Notes: generated by a model not told the origin, from the sequence alone. Counted from the first letter of the stretch, positions 22,385-31,914 are shown. The stretch: DNA of 49,416 nt from Candidatus Lachnoclostridium pullistercoris (GCA_019119775.1 DWWL01000046.1:1-49416), one strand, 5' to 3'. Numbers and translations: made by a program.

Positions 22385-24565
22385 ATGAACATTCGGCTTT
22401 TACATAGCGATCTTCCCGGCTTTATTATCCGGAAAAACAGGGCGATCGAGAAGGTATTTCTTCTGGCCGTGCTGATCAGTGCGGTAATGGCGCCGTTTGT
22501 GGAGGTCAATTATGATCTGACAGAATACCTGCCCGACACGGTCCAGTCCCGCCAGGGGCTGAATATTATGGAAGATACTTTCGGCTATCCGGGGACGGCC
22601 AGAGTGATGATAAAGGATGTGACGCTGTATGAGGCGAAAGCCTACAAGGACCGCCTGGAAAAGGTGGACGGCGTGGATCAGATCTTGTGGCTGGACACGG
22701 GGACCAATGTGTTTTCCGGAGAAGGTTTTATCGACTACAACTCCATTGACGAGTATTACAAGGATAACTGCGCAGTCATGGACGTCACCTTTGAGGAGGG
22801 GGACACCAGCAAAAAGACCTCCCGGGCGATCGACGAGATGAAGGAGATCACAGGCGACAAGGGCTATTACGTGGGGATGGCCGTACAGGACAAATCGGTG
22901 GCGAAAAATGTCCAGCAGGAGATGCAGACCATACTGGTGATCGGCGTTGCCATGATTTTTCTGGTGCTGTGCGTCACCACCAATTCCTGGGTGGAGCCGT
23001 TTCTGTACCTGACCGTTATGGGAGTGGCGGTGGTCATCAACAAGGGCACCAATATTTTCCTGGGGGAGATCTCCTTCCTCACCGACAGCGTGTCGGCGGT
23101 ACTGCAGCTGGCCGTGTCCATGGACTATTCCATATTTCTGATCCACGCCTTCACCAGGTATAAAAAGGCCGGGATGGAACAGACGGAGGCCCTGCGGTCG
23201 GCCATCAACGAGGCGCTGAATTCGATTTTTGCCAGCAGCCTGACCACGATCGTGGGATTTTTGGTGCTGGTGTTCATGAGATTTTCCATCGGCTTTGACA
23301 TGGGAATCGTGCTGGCAAAAGGAATCGTGTGCAGCCTGCTGACAGTGGTGCTGTTTATGCCGGCCATGATCCTGCGCCTGGCAAAGTGGATGGACAAAAC
23401 GGCCCACCGGCCGTTTATGCCGGAGTTTGACCGGGCAAGCCGCGGGATTTTCCGCATGCGCTATGTGGTTCTGGCAGTGGTGGCGGTGCTGACTCTTCCG
23501 GCCTATACGGCTCAGGGCATGAATTCCTATATGTACGGAAATGACGCGGTGGGAGCCGGGGAAGGGACGGAAGTCTATGCGGATGAACAGGAGATTGATA
23601 AGATCTTCGGCCGCAGCAATATGATGATGGCCCTGGTGCCGTCCGGCGACAATGTGAAGGAGCGGGAATTTGCCGACGAGATCAGCGATCTTCCCTACAC
23701 CAGATCGGTTCTGTCTCTGTCCCAGACACTCCCGGAAGGGGTGCCGGAGAGCTTTCTGCCGGAGAGCCTGACCGGGCTTCTCCACGATGAGAGCGGCTGG
23801 TCCCGGATCCTGATCTACGTCCGCTCCAAAGGGGAGAGCGAGAAAGCATTCCAGTATTCGGATGAGATCCAGTCCATTATGAAAGAGTATTATCCAGAGG
23901 AATCTTATCTGGTGGGGGCGACCCCGTCCACCCAGGACATCAAGTCCACCATCACGGAAGATTACAGCCGGGTGAACACCATGTCGCTAATCGGCGTATT
24001 TCTGGTGGTGATGTTCAGCTTCCGGTCGGTGCTCATCCCGGTGATCGCCATGATTCCCATCGAGGTGGCAATTTTTATCAACATGGCAGTGCCGTACATT
24101 GCCGGGGACACCATGATCTTTATGGGCTACATTATTGTGAGCAGCATCCAGCTGGGGGCTACGGTGGATTACGCGATCCTGACCACCAACAATTACATTG
24201 CCTGCCGGAAGACGCTGGATAAAAAGGAGGCGGCGGTGGAGACGTTAAAGCGCAGCATCCCGTCGATCCTCACATCCGGCTCCATTCTGACTATCGTGGG
24301 ATACATTCTGTACCACATTTCCTCCATCGCGGCGATCGGAGATATGGGACATCTGATCGGCCGCGGGGCAATTTTGAGCATGCTTTTGGTGTGCACCCTG
24401 ATGCCGGCTCTTCTGGTGCTGGGGGACAGGATCCTGATGAACAATGAGCTGGAGCGGTTCCGGCTGTTTTTAAAGAGGCGGAGAGAGAAAAAGAGGCAGC
24501 AGCTTAAGCAGGCATTTGCGAGGAGAAAAGGAGCAGACAGGGAGGATGATGACCATGAGAGATAG
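22385..24565 (+). CDS. MMPL/RND-family transporter
   Basis: The 726-residue protein has the MMPL plan: one N-terminal helix, an external domain (about 40-175), six helices, a second external domain (about 370-530) and six more helices. The charged segments in helices 4 and 10 are conserved (AVSMDYSIFLIHAF and LGATVDYAILTTNNY), supplying the proton-relay aspartate-tyrosine pairs. It should export lipids or hydrophobic compounds using the proton gradient. ATG 22385 follows AAGGAGGAAAAC. The next gene, encoding a secreted coiled-coil protein, overlaps by 11 bases, marking a two-component export unit under TetR control. Confidence 0.92.
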   Translation: MNIRLLHSDLPGFIIRKNRAIEKVFLLAVLISAVMAPFVEVNYDLTEYLPDTVQSRQGLNIMEDTFGYPGTARVMIKDVTLYEAKAYKDRLEKVDGVDQILWLDTGTNVFSGEGFIDYNSIDEYYKDNCAVMDVTFEEGDTSKKTSRAIDEMKEITGDKGYYVGMAVQDKSVAKNVQQEMQTILVIGVAMIFLVLCVTTNSWVEPFLYLTVMGVAVVINKGTNIFLGEISFLTDSVSAVLQLAVSMDYSIFLIHAFTRYKKAGMEQTEALRSAINEALNSIFASSLTTIVGFLVLVFMRFSIGFDMGIVLAKGIVCSLLTVVLFMPAMILRLAKWMDKTAHRPFMPEFDRASRGIFRMRYVVLAVVAVLTLPAYTAQGMNSYMYGNDAVGAGEGTEVYADEQEIDKIFGRSNMMMALVPSGDNVKEREFADEISDLPYTRSVLSLSQTLPEGVPESFLPESLTGLLHDESGWSRILIYVRSKGESEKAFQYSDEIQSIMKEYYPEESYLVGATPSTQDIKSTITEDYSRVNTMSLIGVFLVVMFSFRSVLIPVIAMIPIEVAIFINMAVPYIAGDTMIFMGYIIVSSIQLGATVDYAILTTNNYIACRKTLDKKEAAVETLKRSIPSILTSGSILTIVGYILYHISSIAAIGDMGHLIGRGAILSMLLVCTLMPALLVLGDRILMNNELERFRLFLKRRREKKRQQLKQAFARRKGADREDDDHER

Positions 24566-26756
24566 AAGGCGTGTGGGACGGATGTGCCGGAGAACGGGAA
24601 AAACGGTCACCGCGGCGGTGCTGGCGGTCTCCATGGCAGTGCTTGGCGCGGTTCCGCAGGAAATCAGCCTGGGGGCGGAGCCGGCGGCAGCCGTGGACGA
24701 GACGATGTACGTGAACCTGGATTACTACGGGGCGAAAACGGATGTGAGTGTGGTCAAGGGCTGCACCACCAACGGGGTCCGCTCATTTACAGATTACGGG
24801 GCTTATGAAAAGGTGGTCAATATGACGGACAGCCGCCAGCCGACCCTGAATGAGGACGGAGTTACCTGGGAATTTGACGGGGAAAATGAGCGCTTTTACT
24901 ACGAAGGTGTCATGAACCCGGACGGGGTGGAGCTGCCCTGGACTTTTGACGTTTCCTACAAGTTAAACGGAGTGGAGAAACGGGCGGAGGAACTGGCGGG
25001 AGCGTCCGGCCTAGTGGAGATCCATGTGGCGGCTGAGCCCAATGAGAAGGCCAGTGAGTATTATAAAAATAACATGGTGCTGTCTGTGATCTTTCCGGTG
25101 GATATGTCGGAGTGCTACAGCGTGGATGCCCCAGGGGCGCAGCTGCAGAGCATAGGAACGGAGAGCGTGGCCGTGTTTATGGCCCTGCCTGGGGAGAGCG
25201 GAGATTTCACCATCCGCATCGGCACGGACGAGTACGAGAGCATAGGAGTCCTCATGATGATGGTGCCCGGGCGGCTGGACGCTCTGGACAATATAAAGGA
25301 GCTGAAAGAGGCGAAGGATACCTGGCGGAAAGACGGAGATCAGATGTATGAGAGCATTGACCGTCTGTTAGGCACGCTGGAGTCCATGCGCGGGGATGTG
25401 AACCAGATGAAGGACGGCCTGACGGCCCTGGACCGGGCGCGGGAGATCGCCAGCCAGAACCGTTCTGCCATCGAGAGCAGCGCGGATGCCGCGTTAAATG
25501 AGCTGGACCAGATGACGGTCTGGACGGCGGCTCTGGTTCCCTATCTTCAGACGGCCAGACAGGCGGTGACGGACATCAATGCGGATACCAGCTGCATGTC
25601 AGAAAATCTGAACGCGCTGGAAGGCGAGCTGGATGATCTCTACGGCCGCATGGGGGGACTGAGAGACAATCTGAGGAAGATCTCCGACGGGATTCCCACC
25701 CTCAGCCAGGAAGAAAAGGCGGCCCTTCTGGCCCAGATTCAGGCGGCAGCCTCGGAGGCGGCGAAAAAGGCGGGACAGATCGGTGATCTGCTGGATCAGA
25801 TCAGCCAGTCCTATGAGAACGCGGACGAAAAGTGGAGTGAGCTGAAGGAAAGCCTCTCCTACGCCGAATCCGGAGATTATGAAACGGGGGCGGACGGAGA
25901 AGATTCTCTGGCAACCCCGTCGGAGGAGCCTTACTGGATTCCGGAAGAAGGCAGCGAAGAATATGAGGCCATGGATGAAAGCCTGGAAGCCCTTCGGAAC
26001 AATCCTTATCTGGAAGAAGTGAGGGAGATGTTAAACCAGGCGGAAATGATCTTAGGAGATGCCAGAACGGTCCAGGGGGCGGCGTCCTCCGTGATCGACA
26101 GCATAAACGGCGCGCTCCTGACGGCTCAGGATACGGCGGAGGACGGGGCGAAAGTCCTTTCTTCCCTGAGAGGGGCGGATGAACAGCTGGTGTATGTGCT
26201 GGAGGATATGAGAAATGTGATCGGCACGGTGAACGGCTATGTGCCGGACATGATGGAGGCTCTCCGCTCCACGGAAGATCTGATGACGGGGCTGAGCCGC
26301 ACCATCGACAGCACCCACAGTTTCCTGTCCGTGGTGGACAGCACGCTGAACGCGGCGGGAGATTCCATAGACGAGGGAGCAAGGGCCAGCCTGCAGAGTG
26401 CCAGGGAACTGTTAAATAAGAGCCTGCAGATGCTGGACGATACGGCCCAGGTCCGGGCGGCGGGAGCGGATATGAAGGAGACGCTGGACGGGCAGCTGGA
26501 TAAATTTGAGGAGGAAAACCGTTTCCTCAACATGGACCCGGAGGCAGAGATGCTCTCCTTCACCTCAGAAAAGAATCCGGAGCCCAACAGCCTGCAGATC
26601 ATCGTCCGCACAGATGAAATAAGCGAAGACAGCAGCCCAACGGACATCTCAGATGAGGAGAGCGCAGAGACGGCGGAGGAAGGGCCGTTCCAGCGGATGT
26701 GGAATGTGCTGGTGAAAATGGTGGAGGCGATTGTGGATATCTTTAAAAATCGCTGA
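24555..26756 (+). CDS. Secreted coiled-coil partner of the MMPL transporter
   Basis: The 733-residue protein has a twin-basic start, a signal-peptide helix (VTAAVLAVSMAVLGAVP), an N-terminal domain of about 230 residues rich in beta strands, and then roughly 430 residues of helical coiled coil (for example LKEAKDTWRKDGDQMYESID and SADAALNELDQM). An acidic low-complexity patch lies at about 440-480, and the C-terminal helix ends KMVEAIVDIFKNR. No enzyme motif is seen. The coiled-coil arrangement recalls YhgE/Pip-like proteins and the periplasmic-adapter role in other export systems. The overlap with the MMPL gene supports a joint complex. ATG 24555 was chosen for the GGAGG spacing; ATGs at 24546 and 24549 are too close. 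Confidence 0.7.
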   Translation: MRDRRRVGRMCRRTGKTVTAAVLAVSMAVLGAVPQEISLGAEPAAAVDETMYVNLDYYGAKTDVSVVKGCTTNGVRSFTDYGAYEKVVNMTDSRQPTLNEDGVTWEFDGENERFYYEGVMNPDGVELPWTFDVSYKLNGVEKRAEELAGASGLVEIHVAAEPNEKASEYYKNNMVLSVIFPVDMSECYSVDAPGAQLQSIGTESVAVFMALPGESGDFTIRIGTDEYESIGVLMMMVPGRLDALDNIKELKEAKDTWRKDGDQMYESIDRLLGTLESMRGDVNQMKDGLTALDRAREIASQNRSAIESSADAALNELDQMTVWTAALVPYLQTARQAVTDINADTSCMSENLNALEGELDDLYGRMGGLRDNLRKISDGIPTLSQEEKAALLAQIQAAASEAAKKAGQIGDLLDQISQSYENADEKWSELKESLSYAESGDYETGADGEDSLATPSEEPYWIPEEGSEEYEAMDESLEALRNNPYLEEVREMLNQAEMILGDARTVQGAASSVIDSINGALLTAQDTAEDGAKVLSSLRGADEQLVYVLEDMRNVIGTVNGYVPDMMEALRSTEDLMTGLSRTIDSTHSFLSVVDSTLNAAGDSIDEGARASLQSARELLNKSLQMLDDTAQVRAAGADMKETLDGQLDKFEEENRFLNMDPEAEMLSFTSEKNPEPNSLQIIVRTDEISEDSSPTDISDEESAETAEEGPFQRMWNVLVKMVEAIVDIFKNR

Positions 26757-26794
26757 CGGCCGTGTGGATTAAAAACCGCTGACGGCCGTGCGGA
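26743..26794. repeat. 26-bp tandem duplication across the stop codon
   Basis: Units 26743-26768 and 26769-26794 differ at two positions and share CGCTGACGGCCGTG. The first unit contains the TGA stop of the coiled-coil gene, so the second is a non-coding copy of the gene's end. Confidence 0.85.
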
Positions 26795-26798
26795 CAGT

Positions 26799-28712
26799 TT
26801 ACGCGAACCGGGCGAAGGCTTCCGACACGGCCCGGGCGTTGACGAGGTAGCGGCGGACAATATAGGTAAGGTCAGAATTTTCACTTCCGGAGAGAAAATC
26901 CTTCGGGAGAGGGGAGGCGCTTCCCCTGGTGAAATGATTCTGACACTCAGCGGCCAGATGCAGAAGCTGCATCTGGTCTTTTTTGTCCACTTCGCCCAGC
27001 TGGAGCAGAAATTCGATTTGTTCCAGCTCGGAAAATACCTGCCACATGGTCAGCATGGCTTTCTGGTTCATGGTCCGCTGGGGGGACGGCGGCTGCCGGT
27101 TTAAGTAGCTCTCCGTCTCCCCGTATATCATGTGGAAATAGGTCAGGATCTCTCTGGTCAGCGACAGGTCCGCAAAGCCGCGGATGGTTCTCCAGATCAT
27201 ATCCCAGTAGGAGTTGTGGAGCCGAAACAGCAGGCGGACGTTAAAGCGGAACAGCTTTTCCCCGCTGGTGGAAAAAATACAGTGGTTGACGGCAAGCACC
27301 AGGACCATCGCCGCGAGAACGGAGAGCAGACGCACGGAGATGGCTGTGTTCTGAGGGATGGACATGGATGTCATGGTCAGAGCGTAGCAGGTGGAAAAAA
27401 TGGGGTGGTTCCAGGTGCCGGGCGTCATGCAGTACATGATGGAGAGGTTGGTCAGGGCAAATATAAACTGGCTCGCGGTGGTGGTCAGGTGGGGCAGGAT
27501 CAGGTACACCAGCACGCAGCCGATGGCAGTGCCGATGGGCCTGGTGCGGGCCCGCTTGTCACTCTCCTCGTAGGCGGGCATGAGCATGATGAAGGCGTTC
27601 ATGGGCAGCCAGTAGGAGTGGGTGATGTCCACCAGGTAGCTGATGGCATAGCTGACGGTCAGAACGACAGACAGCCGCATGGCAAAGCGCATCTCAAAGG
27701 ACTCCGGGGAGAGACGGCGCCACAGGGAGATGACCAGTTCTTCCATGCTGGTCTGATGCCAGCGGGCGGCGGGGGCGTCCGTCTCCGTCACCTCCTTCAG
27801 AATGAGGATCATCATGTGGAGAAAGCTGCGGAAGAAGATGCGCAGCCTGCCGTTTTCCAGGTCCATATGGTCCAAGAGTTCTCTGGCCTCCTCCTCCAGA
27901 GCCTGATTGTCCGAGGGAGAGATCTCTTCCCGGACTTTTTTTACGTAGGCGGCCAGCTGGTGGATGGCGTTTAAGTGGGAGGGAGAGGCTTCTTTTTTCC
28001 AGGAAGTGTCGGAGGCCAGGTAGGAGGCGCGCTGAAACAGGATGGCAAACATGTCGTACAGCTTGACCGACTCTTTTTTCGAGGAGAAAAAGCGGTGCTC
28101 CGAGTAGGAGAACGTGTGGAATTTCAGTTCCAGTTTCCGCAGCCCGGATGCAGTATCCGGGGAAATGTTCCCGCCGGCCATCAGGTCCATAAGCTCCGAC
28201 AGCTCATCCAAGCCCCGACGGACCTCGGTCCATGGATCGGAGGGACGGCGGAAAAGAAAAGTGTAGAACTGCAGGGCGGCGGCCACGGCAGCTACGGCCA
28301 CGGCGAGAACGAAGAGCTCTGCAGCCACCGTATCAGGCGTGGGAGGCCGAAACTCCAGGAATACGAACATCATGGCATAGGAAAAATACCCTTTCGGATT
28401 AAACTGGGAACTGTGAAGAAACACCAGGAGAAAGGGCACGGTAAAATTTAAAAGGATGCACAGGGGCAGGCTGAAGGAAGAAATATAAGCCAGGATGCAC
28501 AGCAGAAAACTGTTGAACAGAAGGTGCGCATAGTAAAAAAATGTGTGGTCTTTCAGGCGCTGGCTCTGAAACACGGAGGTGAAGACGGACACGATCACCG
28601 CGTACTGCGTGCCGAAAAAGCCCACGATGATGGAGTAGAGGAAAAAGAAGCAGGCAATGACGGGAAATGCCGTGCGCACCCGCCCCTTTGCAGTCTGGAT
28701 CATCTGGTTCAT
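26799..28712 (-). CDS. FUSC-family membrane protein (aromatic acid exporter-like)
   Basis: The 637-residue protein has two blocks of membrane helices (about 15-160 and 375-500) separated by a cytosolic helical region, as in YccS/AaeB-type FUSC proteins. The second block contains SYWLPMNAFIMLMPAYEES and PIGTAIGCVLVYLILPHL, the conserved core. The family exports aromatic or organic acids. Its start codon overlaps the upstream LysR gene's stop as ATGA, and AAAGGAG lies before it, so regulator and exporter are translated together. This is the AaeR-AaeB logic in a Gram-positive setting, by inference. Confidence 0.85.
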   Translation of the reverse strand: MNQMIQTAKGRVRTAFPVIACFFFLYSIIVGFFGTQYAVIVSVFTSVFQSQRLKDHTFFYYAHLLFNSFLLCILAYISSFSLPLCILLNFTVPFLLVFLHSSQFNPKGYFSYAMMFVFLEFRPPTPDTVAAELFVLAVAVAAVAAALQFYTFLFRRPSDPWTEVRRGLDELSELMDLMAGGNISPDTASGLRKLELKFHTFSYSEHRFFSSKKESVKLYDMFAILFQRASYLASDTSWKKEASPSHLNAIHQLAAYVKKVREEISPSDNQALEEEARELLDHMDLENGRLRIFFRSFLHMMILILKEVTETDAPAARWHQTSMEELVISLWRRLSPESFEMRFAMRLSVVLTVSYAISYLVDITHSYWLPMNAFIMLMPAYEESDKRARTRPIGTAIGCVLVYLILPHLTTTASQFIFALTNLSIMYCMTPGTWNHPIFSTCYALTMTSMSIPQNTAISVRLLSVLAAMVLVLAVNHCIFSTSGEKLFRFNVRLLFRLHNSYWDMIWRTIRGFADLSLTREILTYFHMIYGETESYLNRQPPSPQRTMNQKAMLTMWQVFSELEQIEFLLQLGEVDKKDQMQLLHLAAECQNHFTRGSASPLPKDFLSGSENSDLTYIVRRYLVNARAVSEAFARFA

Positions 28713-29602
28713 AAATTCTCCTTTCTCACGGCGCCAGCCAGGCGCAGAAACTCTGACATTTCCCTTGTCACCCATTTGTCCCTGTGGTAGACGATCTGGC
28801 GCCAGGTCTGCATGTGGAAATCCTTCACGTCCAGGGCAGCGAGAGTGCCCTGTTCTGTGTCTCTGCGGATGGAAAATAAAGGCAGCAGGGACAGCCCTGT
28901 GTTTTCCCGCAGCATCTGGAGAATAAAGTCTGTGTTGCCGATCTCCAGAAACGGACGGATCTTTTTGCCGCAGGCGGCCAGATATCCGTCCAGAAGACTG
29001 CGGTAGCTGGCTGCCTTCTCCGTCAGGAGAAAAGGCTGGGAGATGACCTCGTCCAGGTTAAGCTCCTTTCTCCCGGCGAAGGGGTGGGCGGAGGAGGCGG
29101 CAAACACGATCTCCTCAGGCTCCTCAAGGACCTTGATCCATCTCTGGTCGTAGAGGCGCTTGTCCAGAAAATATACGATGTCCAGAGCGTTTTCATTCAT
29201 CATTTCCAGAAGCGTTCTCGGGGAATCGATGGTGATGCTCACGCTGACTTCAGGAAACAGGCGGTGGTACTCGGAGAGAATGGGGGGAATGATGGAGGAG
29301 CAGATGGATTCGATGGTGCCTAAGGCCAGAGTGCCGGTGAGCTCCTTCGTGGCCGCCATGGCCTCCCTGATCTCTTCCAGATTGTGGGTCAGAGTGACGG
29401 CATAGCGGTAAAAAAGCTCTCCCTGATGGGTCAGGCTGACCTGCTTTCCGATGCGGTCAAACAGGCGGACGCCCAGCTCCGCCTCTAAGTGCTTGATCTG
29501 GATGGTGACGGCCCCCTGGGAATAGTCCAGTTTTTTCGCGGCCTTGGAAAAACTCTTCAGCTGAGCTGCCTGCAGAAACGTGGCAATCTCCCGAAATTCC
29601 AT
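28709..29602 (-). CDS. LysR-family transcriptional regulator of the FUSC exporter
   Basis: The 297-residue protein begins with the LysR helix-turn-helix (FLQAAQLKSFSKAAKKL, then YSQGAVTIQIKHLEAELG) and an effector domain with TLALGTIESICSSIIPPIL. Its stop overlaps the FUSC start by four bases. AATCAAGGGGGACAGAAC precedes the ATG. Having the regulator first in the same operon implies autoregulation. It is divergent from the cysteine desulfidase-like gene, so that gene is a second possible target. Confidence 0.9.
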   Translation of the reverse strand: MEFREIATFLQAAQLKSFSKAAKKLDYSQGAVTIQIKHLEAELGVRLFDRIGKQVSLTHQGELFYRYAVTLTHNLEEIREAMAATKELTGTLALGTIESICSSIIPPILSEYHRLFPEVSVSITIDSPRTLLEMMNENALDIVYFLDKRLYDQRWIKVLEEPEEIVFAASSAHPFAGRKELNLDEVISQPFLLTEKAASYRSLLDGYLAACGKKIRPFLEIGNTDFILQMLRENTGLSLLPLFSIRRDTEQGTLAALDVKDFHMQTWRQIVYHRDKWVTREMSEFLRLAGAVRKENL

Positions 29603-29663
29603 GTTCTGTCCCCCTTGATTAAACCGTTTAAAATATTTAAATGATTATTTTAAAACCTTAAAT

Positions 29664-29692
29664 TTTACATTTGTTGGTATTTATCATATAAT
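29664..29692 (+). promoter_or_regulatory. Promoter of cysteine desulfidase-like gene
   Basis: TTTACA (29664-29669), 17 bp, TATAAT (29687-29692). Transcription would begin near 29699, leaving a leader of about 100 bases that contains the inverted repeat at 29747-29781. Confidence 0.82.
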
Positions 29693-29746
29693 AATATGTA
29701 GAAGCGGTCAATGCAGAAACGGGGAAAATATATGTAATCTGCATAA

Positions 29747-29781
29747 ATTTTGGTAACAGCCGTCTGAACTGTTACAAATTT
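29747..29781 (+). promoter_or_regulatory. Long inverted repeat in the leader
   Basis: GTAACAG (29753-29759) and CTGTTAC (29769-29775) are perfect arms, extended on both sides by AAATTTT-type flanks with one offset base. It lies just before the ribosome site, so it could be an operator or an RNA hairpin that hinders translation. Confidence 0.65.
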
Positions 29782-29801
29782 TGAGAGAGGGGAATATACA
29801 G

Positions 29802-31079
29802 ATGAAGAAGACAGATGAGAAGTACCAGGCATATATAAACATTCTGAAGGAAGAGCTGATCCCGGCAATGGGATGCACGGAGCCCATCGCCCTGGCTTAC
29901 GCGGCAGCTGTGGGAAGAAGAGCTTTAGGAGAACTGCCGGATAAGGTCGTGGTAGAGGCCAGCGGAAGCATTATCAAGAACGTGAAATCCGTGGTGGTTC
30001 CCAACACCGGCCACATGAAAGGCATTGAGGTGGCCGCAGCTGCGGGCATCGTGGCTGGAGATCCGGACAAGGAGCTGGAGGTCATCGCCCAGGTGAAGCC
30101 GGAGCAGATCGGGGAGATAAAGGAATTTGTGGATCACACGGACATCCAGGTTCAGCATGTGGACAACGGTCTGACCTTTGACATTATTGTGACCATGTAT
30201 AAGGGAGAAGATTACAGCAAGGTGCGGATCGCCAACTACCACACCAACGTGGTGCTGATCGAGAAAAACGGACAGGTTGAGAAGGAGATTCCGGTGGAGG
30301 GAGAGTCTGAGGAAGGACTGACGGACCGTTCTCTCCTGAACATGGCGGATATCTGGGATTTTGCGAACACGGTGGATGTGGAAGACGTGAAGCCGGTGCT
30401 GCAGGTGCAGGAGAGCTACAACTGGGCCATTGCTGAGGAAGGCATGAAAAACCAGTACGGAGCCAACGTGGGTAAGGTGCTTCTGGAGTCTGTGGGAGAC
30501 GATGTGGCAACCAGAGCCCGCGCCATGGCGGCAGCCGGTTCTGACGCCAGAATGGACGGCTGCGAGCTTCCGGTGGTGATTAACTCTGGCAGCGGCAACC
30601 AGGGCATGACAGCTTCCATCCCTGTACTGGTGTACGCGAAAGATCTGAAGGTCAGCGAGGAGAAGAAATACCGCGCTCTGGCCCTCTCCAACCTGACTGC
30701 CATTCACGAGAAAACCCCCATCGGACGTCTGTCCGCGTTCTGCGGTGCGGTGAGCGCAGGAGCAGGAGCGGGAGCCGGCATCGCCTATCTGTGCGGAGCT
30801 GATTTTGAGACGGTGTGCCATACGGTGACCAACGCCCTGGCCATCACCTCCGGCATGGTGTGCGACGGAGCGAAGCCGTCCTGCGCCGGAAAGATCGCGA
30901 CGGCAGTGGGAGCCGGCATCCTGGGCTACCAGATGAGCATCCGAGGCCAGAACTTTAACGGCGGCGACGGCATCGTGGGAGACACTGCCGATCAGACCAT
31001 CGCCAACGTAGGACGGGTGGCCAAGGAAGGAATGAAGGGCACCAACGAGACAATCATCAAGGTTATGATCGGAAAGTAG
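29802..31079 (+). CDS. L-cysteine desulfidase / L-serine dehydratase-alpha-like family protein (CdsB/YhaM type)
   Basis: The 425-residue protein matches the UPF0597/L-cysteine desulfidase family. MGCTEP carries Cys25 at the position of the catalytic cysteine; three further cysteines in the C-terminal half (around ICxxSG-like FCGAVSAG and DGAKPSCAGK) are placed to bind a 4Fe-4S cluster. The enzyme converts cysteine to pyruvate, ammonia and sulfide in the cytosol; family members also act on serine or related amino acids. GAGAGGGGAATATACAG precedes the ATG. It stands alone, convergent and one base apart from the GntR gene. Cysteine catabolism may be controlled by the leader inverted repeat or the divergent LysR. 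Confidence 0.88.
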   Translation: MKKTDEKYQAYINILKEELIPAMGCTEPIALAYAAAVGRRALGELPDKVVVEASGSIIKNVKSVVVPNTGHMKGIEVAAAAGIVAGDPDKELEVIAQVKPEQIGEIKEFVDHTDIQVQHVDNGLTFDIIVTMYKGEDYSKVRIANYHTNVVLIEKNGQVEKEIPVEGESEEGLTDRSLLNMADIWDFANTVDVEDVKPVLQVQESYNWAIAEEGMKNQYGANVGKVLLESVGDDVATRARAMAAAGSDARMDGCELPVVINSGSGNQGMTASIPVLVYAKDLKVSEEKKYRALALSNLTAIHEKTPIGRLSAFCGAVSAGAGAGAGIAYLCGADFETVCHTVTNALAITSGMVCDGAKPSCAGKIATAVGAGILGYQMSIRGQNFNGGDGIVGDTADQTIANVGRVAKEGMKGTNETIIKVMIGK

Positions 31080-31080
31080 A

Positions 31081-31812
31081 TCAGGTATAGATCCTGGCCT
31101 GAAAAAATTCCAGGGGAATAAAATGTTTATTGACGGCCAGTATGACGCCTTCTTTCCCGTACAGGTTTTCCTGTATGAGAAGGAAGGCGTTTTGCTTGGA
31201 CAGAGTGTATTTCTGGGCACTGAAATTGCCGGCGCTGGAGATGGACAGGTGGAGAGAGCTGCCGGACGCCTGGCCGTAGATGCCCGACTCCAGGAACTGC
31301 TCCAGCTCTTCGCTGCGGTTTAAGTTGAGTTCCAGCCGGGAAATCACCTCTATGGGGAGGATGGAGAGGGAGTAAGCCACAGGGCAGCTGCGGAGCTTGT
31401 ACCAGCGGTCGGCGATGACCACGGCGGCGCAGCGCTGGCCCAGACTCTCCTGGATCGGCTCAGAGGGAGGTTCCAGGCGGAATTCCATTTCCACGGTGTC
31501 CGGGCGTTCTGCACAGCAGGCATAGACAGGATGGCAGAGAGATTCCAGACCGTGTTTGCCGGAACTAGACAGGTTCTCCTGAGAGTGGATAAAATTTCCC
31601 TTTCCGCGGACATTTTTCACCAGCCCGTCGTCGATGAGCAGGGACAGGGCGCGGCGCAGGGTCATGCGGCTTACGCCCATCTGGGCGGCCAGATCCGGCT
31701 CCGAGGGAAGCTGGCTGCCAGGCGGGTAGACGCCTTCCTGGATCAGGCGGTACAGGCGGTCATACACTCTTACGTGCTTGAGATTTCTTGATTTTTCTTC
31801 CGGTGCGGCCAT
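31081..31812 (-). CDS. GntR/HutC-family regulator with UTRA domain (deo operon regulator)
   Basis: The 243-residue protein has a GntR winged helix (YDRLYRLIQEGVYPPGSQLPSE, then AAQMGVSRMTLRRALSLLID) and a C-terminal UTRA ligand domain ending in KEGVILAVNKHFIPLEFFQ. ATG 31812 is preferred because AAGGGAG lies upstream and the length then fits the family; ATG 31869 would add 19 residues before the DNA-binding fold and is possible. It diverges from udp-deoB-deoC, and the gap contains five copies of an ACAAGT-centred site like known HutC operators. A nucleoside or deoxyribose phosphate ligand is inferred. Confidence 0.88.
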   Translation of the reverse strand: MAAPEEKSRNLKHVRVYDRLYRLIQEGVYPPGSQLPSEPDLAAQMGVSRMTLRRALSLLIDDGLVKNVRGKGNFIHSQENLSSSGKHGLESLCHPVYACCAERPDTVEMEFRLEPPSEPIQESLGQRCAAVVIADRWYKLRSCPVAYSLSILPIEVISRLELNLNRSEELEQFLESGIYGQASGSSLHLSISSAGNFSAQKYTLSKQNAFLLIQENLYGKEGVILAVNKHFIPLEFFQARIYT

Positions 31813-31914
31813 GAGATGATCAGCTCCCTTCCATTCCGCGGGCAGAGGGCCAAAAGGACAATCCTTCATGTCCAATTGACTCCGGCCCAAATTTTAGACA
31901 AGTTCTATAGAAAT

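Noticed and set aside
22400..23785. A 461-codon open frame on the minus strand
   Set aside because: It lies entirely opposite the MMPL transporter, has no ribosome site and an unnatural His/Gln-rich composition; it is an antisense shadow of a GC-rich gene.
27132..28451. Long plus-strand frames opposite the FUSC gene
   Set aside because: Glycine/histidine-rich translations without motifs; the FUSC frame on the minus strand has clear helices, ribosome site and operon context.
29925..31220. A 431-codon open frame on the minus strand
   Set aside because: It is opposite the cysteine desulfidase-like gene, is His/Ser-rich without any domain, and has no start signals.
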